NCBI GenBank assembly: GCA_003599275.1
Contig: QZJG01000042.1
Location: forward strand, 1 to 64,000
Origin: Nitrospiraceae bacterium
Lineage (GTDB): Bacteria > Nitrospirota > Thermodesulfovibrionia > UBA6902
Reading direction: 5' to 3'
DNA: 64,000 bases
The notes under the pieces are model-generated. The model ran no database searches. It saw only the letters and a list, made by a program, of their open reading frames with translations, and had not been told where the DNA came from. Within the stretch, counting starts at the first letter, position 1. The number at the start of each line of letters is the position of its first letter. A program made the position numbers and the translations under genes. Of the stretch, positions 34,539 through 43,154 are shown piece after piece.

Positions 34539-35935
34539 TGAAACAAATATTAATTGTAGAAGACGACCCTGATATTCAATCGCAGATGAAATGGGGCCTG
34601 TCAAAGGAATACGAAGTTGTTCAGGCAAAAGACAGGGACTCTGCGGTCAAGGCGTTCAGTAAGACCCTGCCTTCCGTAGTGACACTTGATCTCGGACTGC
34701 CGCCGGAAGCTGATGATTCGAGCGAGGGGCTATCCTGTCTCCGTGAGATACTGAAAAAGGCCCCGGAAACCAAAGTGATAATAGTGTCGGGAAACAACGA
34801 AAGAGAGAACGCGCTGAAGGCGATCCAGATGGGCGCATATGATTACTATCTCAAGCCCGTTGATCTTAATGAGCTGAAAGTAATTATACGGAGGGCCTTT
34901 CACCTGCACGAGCTTGAGTCCGAAAACCGTAAATTACATTTGCTCCTGGACAGGGAAATAGGATTTGAGGGCATGATAGGAGAATGTCCAGGGATGCTGA
35001 AGATATTTGAGACGATACAGAAAGTGGCTTCTACCGACGCCTCAGTGCTTATTACAGGAGAAAGCGGCACAGGCAAGGAGCTCGTTGCACGTGCGATCCA
35101 CGAAAAGAGCACAAGGAAAAAAGGGCCTTTTGTGCCCATTAACTGCGGCGCCATACCTGAGACCCTTCTCGAGTCCGAGTTGTTCGGGCATGAAAAAGGC
35201 TCTTTTACCAATGCGTATGCGCAACAAAACGGCAAATTCGAATATGCAGACAAGGGTACGCTGTTTCTCGATGAAATAGGAGAGCTGTCCACTATGCTGC
35301 AGGCAAAGCTTTTGAGGTTCTTGCAGGAAAAGAAATTTCAGAGGGTTGGAGGCAGAAAGGACATAGACATAGATACAAGAATAATTGCCGCAACTAATAT
35401 CGACCTGGTAAGTGCGATGAAGGAGGGGCGGTTTCGTGAAGACCTTTTTTTCCGGATAAGCGTCATCGCGATTGACATCCCTTCTTTAAGGGAAAGGGGC
35501 AATGACAAAAAGCTGTTAGCCGGTATGTTTCTCGACAGATACAAGGTGATGTTCAAGAAAAAGATCAAAGGGTTCAGTTGGGAGGCGCTCGAAGCGATCG
35601 AAAAATACCCATGGCCCGGCAATGTGCGGGAGCTCGAAAACAAGATACAGAAGGCCATAATTACGGCGGACACCAACGTCATTGAACCTCACAATTTAGG
35701 GTTGGAAGGACAGATGATAACAGGGATACCCGATGAAAATCCTGACGGAAAGCGGTATGAGGGAGTCACTCTGAAAGAGGCGCGCGCCAGACTCGAAAAA
35801 GACCTCATTGAGAGCGCCGTCGAAAAACATCGTGGAAACATAAAAAGGGCCTCCGAAGAATTAGGTGTCAGCAGGCCTACACTGTATGATCTGATCGGTA
35901 AATATAGTCTGACCATTAAAATTAAAGAAGATTGA
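34538..35935 (+). CDS. prsR: PEP-CTERM system sigma-54 response regulator PrsR
   Basis: The 465-residue protein has a receiver domain (acid pocket EDD at 8-10, phosphoacceptor Asp51 in VVTLDLGLPPEADD), an AAA+ domain with Walker A GESGTGKE, Walker B GTLFLDEIG and R-finger region, and a Fis-type HTH (IKRASEELGVSRPTLYDLI). The sigma-54 contact loop reads GSFTNA instead of GAFTGA, a notable departure. The receiver with the PEADDSSEGL insert and the kinase nearby identify PrsR. It should activate the RpoN promoter at 28504-28519. The start overlaps the preceding stop (TAATG). Confidence 0.9.
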   Translation: MKQILIVEDDPDIQSQMKWGLSKEYEVVQAKDRDSAVKAFSKTLPSVVTLDLGLPPEADDSSEGLSCLREILKKAPETKVIIVSGNNERENALKAIQMGAYDYYLKPVDLNELKVIIRRAFHLHELESENRKLHLLLDREIGFEGMIGECPGMLKIFETIQKVASTDASVLITGESGTGKELVARAIHEKSTRKKGPFVPINCGAIPETLLESELFGHEKGSFTNAYAQQNGKFEYADKGTLFLDEIGELSTMLQAKLLRFLQEKKFQRVGGRKDIDIDTRIIAATNIDLVSAMKEGRFREDLFFRISVIAIDIPSLRERGNDKKLLAGMFLDRYKVMFKKKIKGFSWEALEAIEKYPWPGNVRELENKIQKAIITADTNVIEPHNLGLEGQMITGIPDENPDGKRYEGVTLKEARARLEKDLIESAVEKHRGNIKRASEELGVSRPTLYDLIGKYSLTIKIKED

Positions 35936-35984
35936 AGCAGTACAGTAAGAAAAAGTTTGTTTGCAATTGATATCCGCGACCTCC

Positions 35985-38447
35985 CTAAATTTTTGTCGTT
36001 TTCAGCAAGGCCGAGTTGCTTACAACAGAGAGAGAGCTTAAAGCCATTGCCGCCGCAGCGAGAATGGGATTCAACAAACCAAAGGCCGCGATTGGAATGC
36101 CGATGCTGTTATAAATGAATGCCCAGAACAGGTTCTGTTTTATCTTGCGCATCGTTGCCCTGCTGAGCCTGATGCCTTTTATGACGTCTCTCAAATCATC
36201 CCTCACGAGGATAATGCCGCCGGTCTCCTTTGCCACATCAGAGCCGCTTCCTATGGCAATTCCTATCTCAGCCTGTGCAAGTGCGGGTGAGTCGTTTATC
36301 CCGTCTCCCACCATCGCCACAACCTTCCCCTGAGCCTGAAGTTCCCTGATGACCTTTGCCTTGTCCCCGGGAAGGACATTGGATATTATCCTGGTTATAC
36401 CCACTTTTGATCCGATTGCCTTTGCAGTGCGTTCGTTGTCGCCGGTCAGCATAACAACTTCTACCCCTTCTTCCCGTAGTCCTTTAATCACTTCTTCCGC
36501 ATGTTCTTTCAGCGTGTCTGCAACTGCGATAAACCCTGCAAGTTTTCCCTCCAATGCGACAATCATGACGGTATTACCCTTTTCTTCAAGCCCTGAAACG
36601 AGCGGCTCATTCTCTTCAATTGATATGCCGTTTTCTCTCATAAGCTTTCTGTTGCCGACGAGTATTTCTTTTCCCTGATATAACGCCTTTATCCCGTGCC
36701 CTGGTATAGCCTCAAACTTTTCAGCGTCAGGGACCGCTGCCCCCGTCATTTTCGCTCTCTTTATTATTGCTTCGGCAAGCGGATGCTCCGAACCTTTTTC
36801 AGCAATTGCAGCAAGCTGCAGTATTTCTTCACTCTTAACTCCTTGCCCCTCAATTATCTCCGTCACTTCCGGTTCACCCTTTGTGAGGGTGCCTGTTTTG
36901 TCGAATACAACAGCGTTGAGTTTTTCAGCCCTTTCAAGATATTCAGCGCCTCTTATCAGTATTCCCAGCTCAGCTCCCTTGCCGACCCCAACCATCAAAG
37001 CGGCGGGAGTTGCAATGCCGAGGGCGCAGGGGCAGGCGATTATAAGCACAGCCACAAAGGACAGAAGGGCGTTTGTGGAATTGCCTGCAATAATCCACAA
37101 GACAGCGGACAGGAATGCAACACTGATGACGATGGGAACAAAATAGGACGCCACCTTGTCGGCGAGCCTCTGTATCTGAGAGGACGATGTCTGGGCCTCC
37201 TCCACCATCCTGATAATCTGGCTCAAGGTCGTGTCGGCGCCGATCCTCGTTGCCTTAAACTTGAAGGAGCCGACCTTATTTATCGTACCGCCGATAACTT
37301 CATCGTTTGTATTTTTTTCGACCGGTACGCTTTCACCCGTTAGCATCTTTTCGTCCACTGAGGAATGACCATCTACAACAATGCCGTCGGTCGGTATTTT
37401 CTCACCGGGTCTGACAACTACAATTTCATCCACCATAACAGATTCGGCGGGTATTTCAACTTCTTGAAAGCCCACCAACCCTTCCCCTCCCCCTCGAGGG
37501 GGGAGGGCTGGGGAGGGGGTGACTTCTCTGAGAACATGTGCTGTTTGGGGTTTAAGGTCAAGAAGCTTGCGGATGGCGGCGGAGCTGCGCTTTTTGATTA
37601 TCTCTTCCATGTATTTGCCGAGGAGAACGAAGGCGATGATAATTGCGGAGACCTCGAAATAGACATTCTTCTCCTCTACCGGCAATACCCCGGGGAAGAA
37701 GACGACGAATGCGCTGTAGATGTATGCGGTGGATGTGCCGAGGGCGATGAGAAGATCCATATTTGCCACACGGTCTTTTATTGCATGGTATGCGCCTACG
37801 AAGAATCCCTTCCCGCCGAAGATCATGATAGGCGTTGTGATGATGAAAAGCCATACGCCCCATGTAAACCAGGGGAGCCACGGTACAGGGACCCATGTGA
37901 GGATTGTTGCCCCCGTTGCAAGACCCAAAAACACCGCTGCTCTGAAGATCGCAAGGGCGATGACGCCGGTAAGGGCGATCGCGACCCGCTTCTTCATGTC
38001 TTTCAGCTCCGCCTCCGGGGCCTCGAAGGTCTTCACGCAGCTTTCAGCGCAGAAATAATAGGTCCTGCCCCCGATCTCTCTCTTTATTGAACGGTCCTTA
38101 GGGATGACCATCCCACAAACGGGGTCTTTCGCCATGCCCGCTGAGCCAGGATGTTCACCCCCACCCTTGCCCTCCCCCGTCAAGGGGGAGGGTATATTTT
38201 TAAATTTCCCCTCCCCTTGCGGGAGGGGGTGAGGGGGAGGGGTGTCTGTGCTCTGTGTTCCGATAAATGCTTCCGGGTCTTTATCAAATTTTTCCTTGCA
38301 CGATACCGCGCAGAAATAGTAAGTCGTGCTTTTGTATTCGGACGTGCCGGCTGCGTTCTTCTTATCTATGGTCATCCCGCATACGGGATCAACTGACTGC
38401 CCTGTCTTTGCTTTTCCGCCGATGCTGACTTTAATTGATTTCTGCAC
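35985..38447 (-). CDS. heavy-metal (copper/silver) P1B-type ATPase with two YHS domains
   Basis: The 820-residue pump has two N-terminal YHS metal-binding domains ([10 protein letters not shown]...FCAVSC, about 18-60, and [10 protein letters not shown]...FCAESC, about 106-145), eight membrane helices, the copper-type motif [11 protein letters not shown] near 471, phosphorylation motif [12 protein letters not shown] near 514 and the ATP-binding GDGIND. It exports monovalent copper or silver from the cytoplasm. Two in-frame insertions (about residues 68-97 and 309-324) are translations of GC-rich palindromic repeats. The frame starts GTG 38447, overlapping the upstream stop as TAGTG. Confidence 0.9.
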   Translation of the reverse strand: MQKSIKVSIGGKAKTGQSVDPVCGMTIDKKNAAGTSEYKSTTYYFCAVSCKEKFDKDPEAFIGTQSTDTPPPHPLPQGEGKFKNIPSPLTGEGKGGGEHPGSAGMAKDPVCGMVIPKDRSIKREIGGRTYYFCAESCVKTFEAPEAELKDMKKRVAIALTGVIALAIFRAAVFLGLATGATILTWVPVPWLPWFTWGVWLFIITTPIMIFGGKGFFVGAYHAIKDRVANMDLLIALGTSTAYIYSAFVVFFPGVLPVEEKNVYFEVSAIIIAFVLLGKYMEEIIKKRSSAAIRKLLDLKPQTAHVLREVTPSPALPPRGGGEGLVGFQEVEIPAESVMVDEIVVVRPGEKIPTDGIVVDGHSSVDEKMLTGESVPVEKNTNDEVIGGTINKVGSFKFKATRIGADTTLSQIIRMVEEAQTSSSQIQRLADKVASYFVPIVISVAFLSAVLWIIAGNSTNALLSFVAVLIIACPCALGIATPAALMVGVGKGAELGILIRGAEYLERAEKLNAVVFDKTGTLTKGEPEVTEIIEGQGVKSEEILQLAAIAEKGSEHPLAEAIIKRAKMTGAAVPDAEKFEAIPGHGIKALYQGKEILVGNRKLMRENGISIEENEPLVSGLEEKGNTVMIVALEGKLAGFIAVADTLKEHAEEVIKGLREEGVEVVMLTGDNERTAKAIGSKVGITRIISNVLPGDKAKVIRELQAQGKVVAMVGDGINDSPALAQAEIGIAIGSGSDVAKETGGIILVRDDLRDVIKGIRLSRATMRKIKQNLFWAFIYNSIGIPIAAFGLLNPILAAAAMALSSLSVVSNSALLKTTKI
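37476..37521. repeat. palindromic GC-rich repeat inside the P-type ATPase gene
   Basis: The element is built around CCCCCTCGAGGGGGG, with arms AACCCTTCCCCTCC and GGGCTGGGGAGGGG. It is translated in frame on the - strand as [17 protein letters not shown], in the actuator-domain region of the pump. The related pair at 38155-38243 shows it is a mobile or dispersed repeat rather than native protein sequence. Confidence 0.75.
38155..38243. repeat. two palindromic GC-rich repeats inside the P-type ATPase gene
   Basis: Two adjacent elements, 38155-38193 (CCCTCCCCCGTCAAGGGGGA core) and 38205-38243 (CCCCTCCCCTTGCGGGAGGG core), lie in the linker between the two YHS domains. They are read in frame as [10 protein letters not shown] and [12 protein letters not shown] peptides. 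The reading frame stays open through both. Confidence 0.75.
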
Positions 38448-38818
38448 TATTTCTTCATCTCCATGTCTTGCATCTTTTTCTGCATGTCATCCATTCTCTC
38501 ATGCATTTTTTTCATTTCGGCTTCCGAGGCTGTTCCCTTTTCCATCATTTTGGACATTTCAGACATATGCTTTGACATGTCTTTCATCATTCCGGACATG
38601 GCTTTCATTCTTTCCGCGGGCATGTCCTTCATCATTTCGTGCATCTTTTCCATCATCCCGGACATATGGTCGGTCATGTCCATCATATCATTCATCATAT
38701 GCTTGTGTTCCATCATGTGGTCCTTGTGCATTTCTCCATGCTGCCCGCCCATCTGGGCAAAGCCGGAAGCTGACATTAATCCTGAAATCAATACGGTTAT
38801 TAAAAATATGCGTTTCAT
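38447..38818 (-). CDS. Met/His-rich periplasmic protein, probable copper or silver binder
   Basis: The 123-residue protein has a signal peptide ([21 protein letters not shown], cut near 21) and a mature part dominated by methionine and histidine ([18 protein letters not shown] and similar), with [17 protein letters not shown] repeats likely to be helical. Soft thioether and imidazole ligands of this kind bind Cu(I) or Ag(I) in the periplasm. A paralogue lies at 41739-42176. It overlaps the pump gene at its stop, so it probably supplies or buffers metal for that system. Confidence 0.8.
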   Translation of the reverse strand: MKRIFLITVLISGLMSASGFAQMGGQHGEMHKDHMMEHKHMMNDMMDMTDHMSGMMEKMHEMMKDMPAERMKAMSGMMKDMSKHMSEMSKMMEKGTASEAEMKKMHERMDDMQKKMQDMEMKK

Positions 38819-38840
38819 TCTAAGCCTCCTTTTTTTGAAA

Positions 38841-38919
38841 GTAGACGGTAGTTAGTAGCTAAGGGGGGGGGACGTAATTCTCTGCTTCCCTTTACTTCCA
38901 ACTACTAACGACTGACTAC
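38841..38919. repeat. short imperfect inverted repeat
   Basis: GTAGACGGTAGTTAGTAGCT (38841-38860) and AACTACTAACGACTGACTAC (38900-38919) are complementary at about 16 of 20 positions, with a nine-G run and a short spacer between. It lies between the Met-rich gene and the YHS remnant, and its right arm supplies that remnant's stop codon. Confidence 0.5.
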
Positions 38920-38993
38920 TTTTGTACATATTTCTCTGGCGTTTTGTCAAATTTTTCTTTGCAGCCCTTTGCACAAAAATAATATGTTTTTCC
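38916..38993 (-). pseudogene. YHS-domain remnant
   Basis: On the - strand a 25-codon stretch encodes GKTYYFCAKGCKEKFDKTPE followed by KYVQK and a stop. This is the C-terminal half of a YHS domain, closely like the two in the pump ([20 protein letters not shown]). The frame is closed by TAG directly upstream and there is no start codon, so it is a decayed copy, not a gene. It probably derives from a former stand-alone YHS protein or an earlier N-terminus of the pump. Confidence 0.7.
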
Positions 38994-39014
38994 CTATGAC
39001 TCGTCAAGCTTGCA

Positions 39015-39262
39015 TCACTTTCTATAAAAGAAATTGTATATCGGCACGAAAACAACCCCGATATACACCCCGTAAAGGAAGCTTTCCACAAGACCGAGAA
39101 TGAATCCGCCGAAAGTCAGCCACTTGAAAGCCGGAAGCGCCGCCTCAAGAAAAACAGACATGCCGTGCAGTCTCTGCGGGACAATTAATCCGTAAAGAAC
39201 ACATAGAATATATGTGAGCGACAAAAAATTCCCGTCGTCCAACTGACGACCCTTATGTTCAT
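39015..39262 (-). pseudogene. DUF5676-like membrane protein, interrupted by a frameshift at a T run
   Basis: The ATG at 39262 overlaps the stop of the small gene upstream (TGATG) and encodes MNIRVVSWTTGIF, then the frame runs into a stop within ~15 codons. The other frame continues LSLTYILCVLYGLIVPQ and ends GLVESFLYGVYIGVVFVPIY, the typical DUF5676 two-helix membrane protein. The switch is at the T6 run (39223-39228 on the + strand as A6); one extra T would restore an 82-residue protein. It is either a sequencing indel, a true lesion or slippage. Members sit in copper/mercury islands. Confidence 0.7.
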
Positions 39263-39435
39263 CAGCATCCGTGCCCCTCTTTCTCCTCTTTGTCTGAATG
39301 ACCTTTATGCTCATCTTCTTCTTTACCATGTCTCTTATGTCTGCCGGGGCCGCAGCATCCGCCGCCGAAAAGGTGCATGCTTATAAAGATGACAAAGAAA
39401 ATGATGAAGACCCAGTTTTCCCTGACCCATTCCAT
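39262..39435 (-). CDS. small DUF2933-like membrane protein
   Basis: A 57-residue gene with GGGAGG 8 nt before its ATG. It encodes MEWVRENWVFIIFFVIFISM, one membrane helix, then HLFGGGCCGPGRHK and a highly charged His/Glu/Lys tail. That organisation matches small DUF2933-type proteins of copper islands. The CC pair and histidines could bind metal. Its stop overlaps the DUF5676-like start, so the two were a translational pair. Confidence 0.7.
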   Translation of the reverse strand: MEWVRENWVFIIFFVIFISMHLFGGGCCGPGRHKRHGKEEDEHKGHSDKEEKEGHGC

Positions 39436-39461
39436 TTTATGCCTCCCTGTTTATAGTTGGG

Positions 39462-39489
39462 ATGTTATCACTCCCTGTAATATTGTCAA
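39462..39489 (-). promoter_or_regulatory. probable sigma-70 promoter for the DUF2933-like gene
   Basis: On the - strand TTGACA (39489-39484) and TAACAT (39467-39462) are separated by 16 bp. The start point would be near 39455, about 20 nt before the start codon. Confidence 0.5.
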
Positions 39490-39578
39490 GCAATTTACCC
39501 CTATAACTCCCTAAAGCTTATCTTGTATCCGAGATTGAACCCCAGCATTTGCCTTACTTGTCAGAATGAGATCTTTCC

Positions 39579-41630
39579 CTAAAACCTTACAGTCACTCCA
39601 ACCCCGCCTTTATAATCTGAATGATATGCCCCAATCAGCGAGGCATATTTATTCAGCGTCCATTCCGCCCTGACGATGCCTTCCCATTGCGTCCCCGTAT
39701 CATATTCGGCGTCACCGGATACGCTGAACCTGTCTGTTAACTGTATTTTCTTGCTGATTCCCATCCGGAAATCGCCTTTGGTATCAACCTGCGTTCTGCT
39801 TTCAATATTCAGAGGGAGCAGATAACTCACGCCGAATATCCCTCTTGTTTCATCATCGGTGACATTCACGCCGCCGAATACTGTAAAAAACCGGTTGAAG
39901 TAGCGGTCATATGCTATTTCTGTATCGTAACTTCCATTCCAGTCAGCCTCCCACCCCGCAGAGAAAATGTTCCGGGTGTTTGACGACAGAAGTTTGCCTT
40001 CGCTCATCTGTGTAAGAAGCGACGCCTCACCCCAGAAATACCACGGGTCTTTTTTCAGATTATTGGCAGGGTCTTTTCTTGCCTCCGCAATCTCGGGGTC
40101 TATCTCCGAACCTTCGTAACTGAGCACGGTAAACATCCCGGCCTTCATGTGATAAAGGATATGGCAGTGGAGCGGCCAGTCCTTGTCCTCTCCGGCATAA
40201 AACTCTATTGTCTGTTTTCCCATCGGGGGTATATCGACAGTATGCTTGAGAGGCGCATATTCGCCCTGATCATTCAGGACACGGAAGAAATGGCCGTGAA
40301 GATGCATAGGGTGATGCATCATGGATTTGTTTTCAAAGACAAGGCGGACATTTTCCCCCCTTCGTATCATTATCGGATCTGCCTCTGAAAGTATCTTTCC
40401 GTTTATGGTCCATACATAGCGCTCCATGTCGCCGTCAAGGCTGAGGTTGATAGTCCTCACCGGATTTAATTCCGGAAGTGCAGTTAGTTTTACTGAACGA
40501 AGATATTGATAAGGAGGCAAAGGGCGCGCTTCCGCCTGTTTTCCCATATCATGCATCATAGGCATATCATGTCCTTTCATATCCATATCCATTTTCGTAT
40601 TCATTCCCTCATGACCTCCTCCATGCATCCTGTATAAGTCAGGTTTGGGAATATCCGGTGCAAATAGCCGCTCTCCCTCTCCGATGAAGGCTGAGGTGCT
40701 TCCGCTTCCATCCTGGGCAGTGGCTTTAAATTCAAAAGAGCCTTTATCTGAAGCAACGATAACGTCGTATGTCTCCGCAATGGCAATAAGAATACGGTCC
40801 AGGTCAACAGGTTCCACATCCTGCCCGTCCGCCGAAATAACCGTCATGGGGCCGCCGGCATATTGCAGATAGAAGTAACTGCCGGCAGCCGCATTGATGA
40901 TGCGCAGGAGAATTTTTTCTCCCGGCTTTGCCTGAAGGGTTAACTCTTTTTTACCGTTTAGGAGAAACAGGTCATACCCCACATCGGAAACGTCCATAGG
41001 CGGCATCCGGTCCAAAGAACGCTTCAGTACATCGATTAACGCCCCTTTTTTGTAAGCGTCATAAATACTTTGCATAGTCCCCCTTTTCAGCATATAGTAG
41101 TCGCTTCCCCGCTTGAGAGTTCTCATCACCTCATGAGGGTCTTCGTCAATCCAGTCGGAAAGTGCCAGGACATATTCCCTGTCAGCCCGCGTCTTTTTCC
41201 CTTTCGGATATATCACAATAGCGCCGTACACGCCGATCTGCTCCTGCAAGCTTGTATGTGAATGATACCAGTATGTGCCTGATTGCTTTATGGGGAAAAT
41301 GAATTCCCGGCTTGTGCCGGGCTTTATGGGCGGCGTAGTGAGATAGGAAACGCCGTCTTCTTTGTTCGGGACTATTATCCCGTGCCAGTGGATTGACGTC
41401 TCCTCATCGAGCCTGTTGTGAACGCGAATTTTGGCAATATCACCCTCGGTCAGATAAAGCGTCGGCCCGGGAATGCTGCCGTTTATGGTCATTGCCTTAA
41501 CTTCTTTGCCAGTGAAGTTTACGATATTCTTTTCAATGAAGAGGTCGTACTCGGCTGTTCCACCATAGGCGGGCAGATTACAGGCAAGGAGCAGCAACAT
41601 GGCTATTGTTAGAATTTCCTGCCGCTTCAT
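39579..41630 (-). CDS. multicopper oxidase (CopA type) fused to CopB-like C-terminal domain
   Basis: The 683-residue protein has a signal peptide (about 1-23), copper motifs HWHG near 78 and WYHSH near 122, a Met-rich copper-binding insert (about 337-365, HEGMNTKMDMDMKGHDMPMM), and C-terminal motifs HHPMHLHGHFF near 437 and LHCHILYHMKAGMF near 487, with the methionine axial ligand. After about 510, PWYFWGEASLLTQM...WNGSYDTEIAYDRY...GVTVRF is beta-rich, ends in an aromatic residue and resembles the outer-membrane protein CopB, normally a separate gene. Periplasmic cuprous oxidation is expected. Confidence 0.88.
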   Translation of the reverse strand: MKRQEILTIAMLLLLACNLPAYGGTAEYDLFIEKNIVNFTGKEVKAMTINGSIPGPTLYLTEGDIAKIRVHNRLDEETSIHWHGIIVPNKEDGVSYLTTPPIKPGTSREFIFPIKQSGTYWYHSHTSLQEQIGVYGAIVIYPKGKKTRADREYVLALSDWIDEDPHEVMRTLKRGSDYYMLKRGTMQSIYDAYKKGALIDVLKRSLDRMPPMDVSDVGYDLFLLNGKKELTLQAKPGEKILLRIINAAAGSYFYLQYAGGPMTVISADGQDVEPVDLDRILIAIAETYDVIVASDKGSFEFKATAQDGSGSTSAFIGEGERLFAPDIPKPDLYRMHGGGHEGMNTKMDMDMKGHDMPMMHDMGKQAEARPLPPYQYLRSVKLTALPELNPVRTINLSLDGDMERYVWTINGKILSEADPIMIRRGENVRLVFENKSMMHHPMHLHGHFFRVLNDQGEYAPLKHTVDIPPMGKQTIEFYAGEDKDWPLHCHILYHMKAGMFTVLSYEGSEIDPEIAEARKDPANNLKKDPWYFWGEASLLTQMSEGKLLSSNTRNIFSAGWEADWNGSYDTEIAYDRYFNRFFTVFGGVNVTDDETRGIFGVSYLLPLNIESRTQVDTKGDFRMGISKKIQLTDRFSVSGDAEYDTGTQWEGIVRAEWTLNKYASLIGAYHSDYKGGVGVTVRF

Positions 41631-41653
41631 CTATATTTTGTCCTCTTTAATCT

Positions 41654-41742
41654 TTAACAGGCTGCTGAAAAAGTATGGGATTGCTTCGTCACTAACGTTC
41701 CTCGCAATGACACTGAAAACCGACTTTTCAGCAACCTGTTAA
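41654..41742. repeat. MITE-like dispersed palindrome (short copy)
   Basis: The 89-bp element has terminal inverted repeats AACAGGCTGCTGAAAAAGT and ACTTTTCAGCAACCTGTT, and a core with GATTGCTTCGTCACTAACG and CCTCGCAATGACA. The same ends and core occur at 54958-55103. The right end supplies the TAA stop of the Met-rich gene at 41739. No coding capacity. Confidence 0.85.
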
Positions 41743-42176
41743 TGCTTGTGAGGCTCTGCCTTCGGCGTCTCTTCTTTCGAAGGCGCTTCTTCCGTCTGCT
41801 CCATAGGACAATGCATCATCATGCCTTTCATCATCGTGCCGCGTATGTCTGACATCATCCGGTCCATATGGTCCATCATCCTGTTTATTTCCATCATCAT
41901 CTCTTTCCTTTCGGCAGGCTTCAGCTCCTTCATCATATTTTTTTGCATCCGCATCATGTCTTTCATCATCTGCATCATATCTCTCATCATCATCCCGTGA
42001 CCCGTCATCTGCCGCATCATGGGCATGCACATATGCGTCTCCCGTCCCTCGCCCGCCATCATGTTATGATGCTCCATTTTGTCTTTTGATTCACCCTGCA
42101 CGACATCGCCTGATTGAGCCTGCGCTGAAATGCTCCAGGCAAATAAGACCGCTAAAATAATGATCAGTTTTTTCAT
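41739..42176 (-). CDS. Met/His-rich periplasmic protein, probable copper or silver binder
   Basis: The 145-residue protein has a signal peptide (MKKLIIILAVLFAWSISAQA) and a methionine-dominated mature domain (MMRDMMQMMKDMMRMQKNMM, MMDHMDRMMSDIR), plus a Cys pair (CMPMM and HCPME). ATG 42176 follows GGAGGCAGGAA; an upstream in-frame ATG would lack a ribosome site. It is a paralogue of the 38447-38818 product. The stop codon lies within the right end of the MITE-like element. It sits directly upstream of the multicopper oxidase. Confidence 0.8.
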   Translation of the reverse strand: MKKLIIILAVLFAWSISAQAQSGDVVQGESKDKMEHHNMMAGEGRETHMCMPMMRQMTGHGMMMRDMMQMMKDMMRMQKNMMKELKPAERKEMMMEINRMMDHMDRMMSDIRGTMMKGMMMHCPMEQTEEAPSKEETPKAEPHKH

Positions 42177-42206
42177 TTCCTGCCTCCTTTGTTTTGTTGG
42201 AAATAC

Positions 42207-42223
42207 CACAGAGAAACTCTGTG
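42207..42223. promoter_or_regulatory. 17-bp palindrome upstream of the Met-rich/oxidase unit
   Basis: CACAGAGAAACTCTGTG is a perfect 7-bp inverted repeat about 30 bp before ATG 42176 on the - strand. A TATAAT (42256-42261, - strand) lies upstream, so the palindrome would be in the leader, as an operator or hairpin. No regulator gene of the copper type is seen nearby. Confidence 0.4.
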
Positions 42224-42271
42224 TTTTATTGGAACTTGGATCACGCGCGTTTTAAATTATATCTTCCCGCG

Positions 42272-43102
42272 TTAATGCTCACCTGTCCCGCTGCCCGGGC
42301 CCCGTTCTTTAATTGCCTCTTCCCCGACATCGACCGTGTGAATGAACTTTTGCACCTTACCGTTATGTCTGTATTCTGCAAAGACCCGGTGCATGCCGGT
42401 ATTCCTGAAGACAATACTTACCGCCACCTTTGGGCCTCCCGTATTCTGTCTGGGCGTGGCATATATAAAGTCGTTCAGCCGCCGGTCCCAGGAGGCAACC
42501 TGCATATCGAGGCCGTCGATTTTATCGAGGTCGCTAACGGGAGTGCCGTTTTTTCTTATTTCATAGAGGAAGGTCGCCACATGTCCTGTATAAGCCTTTT
42601 CAGGGACCATCCGCACCTGAACGTCATATTCTCCGGTTTCCATCCTGTCTTGTGCCTTTCCGCCTTTTGTCCTGAAATCATCGACCATGTCCGCCCATCC
42701 GTATTCCGTCCTGAAGATTACCTCCACGCGGTATCTGCCGGCAAGAGGAGGACTGAAAGTGAAATGATACATTCCGCTTCCGGACCTCTCCGGGCGGACA
42801 TGTTCATATACCTGCATATCCATGTCGGTGATAAAGACGTGCACACTTTTCTCATCGAAAGTCTCTCCCTCCGGCGGGACTATGCTGAAGGAAAATTCCG
42901 CATTCTCTCCGGCAGGTGGCGCCCCGAACCGGGTGGATAATTTATATCCCGAAGGATTAATGACGGCATTCCATATATATTGCTGCGTATCGTGAGTGTC
43001 GGGGACAGAGATGACTTCCTGCTCAAGATCAAGCTGAGCGTAAGAAGGGTCTAATGTCACAAGGACAAACATGGCCGTTAAAGCAATAAAATATATTTTC
43101 AT
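42272..43102 (-). CDS. secreted protein with beta-sandwich (YtkA/FixH-like) repeats
   Basis: The 276-residue protein has a signal peptide (about 1-22, ending PSYA). Two halves have a similar pattern of beta strands ending in aromatic-rich segments (GMYHFTFSPPLAGRYRVEVIF near 110-130 and GMHRVFAEYRHNGKVQKF near 245), as in small Ig-like YtkA/FixH domains. It probably belongs to the copper island by position, as the first gene of the - strand run. No catalytic residues are seen and function is unknown. Confidence 0.55.
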   Translation of the reverse strand: MKIYFIALTAMFVLVTLDPSYAQLDLEQEVISVPDTHDTQQYIWNAVINPSGYKLSTRFGAPPAGENAEFSFSIVPPEGETFDEKSVHVFITDMDMQVYEHVRPERSGSGMYHFTFSPPLAGRYRVEVIFRTEYGWADMVDDFRTKGGKAQDRMETGEYDVQVRMVPEKAYTGHVATFLYEIRKNGTPVSDLDKIDGLDMQVASWDRRLNDFIYATPRQNTGGPKVAVSIVFRNTGMHRVFAEYRHNGKVQKFIHTVDVGEEAIKERGPGSGTGEH

Positions 43103-43154
43103 ATTCTCCCTTATACTTAAACAGATTATTTTGAAGATATTGTGAACGGGTTGT

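Noticed and set aside
37365-38090. Long + strand reading frame (241 residues) opposite the P-type ATPase gene
   Set aside because: It has Cys/Asp/Gly-rich low-complexity composition, no domain, and lies wholly over the well-recognised pump. It arises as an antisense shadow, partly from the GC-rich repeats.
38852-39091. 79-residue - strand frame covering the YHS remnant
   Set aside because: Its translation in that frame is not a domain; the YHS match is in another frame, interrupted by stops.
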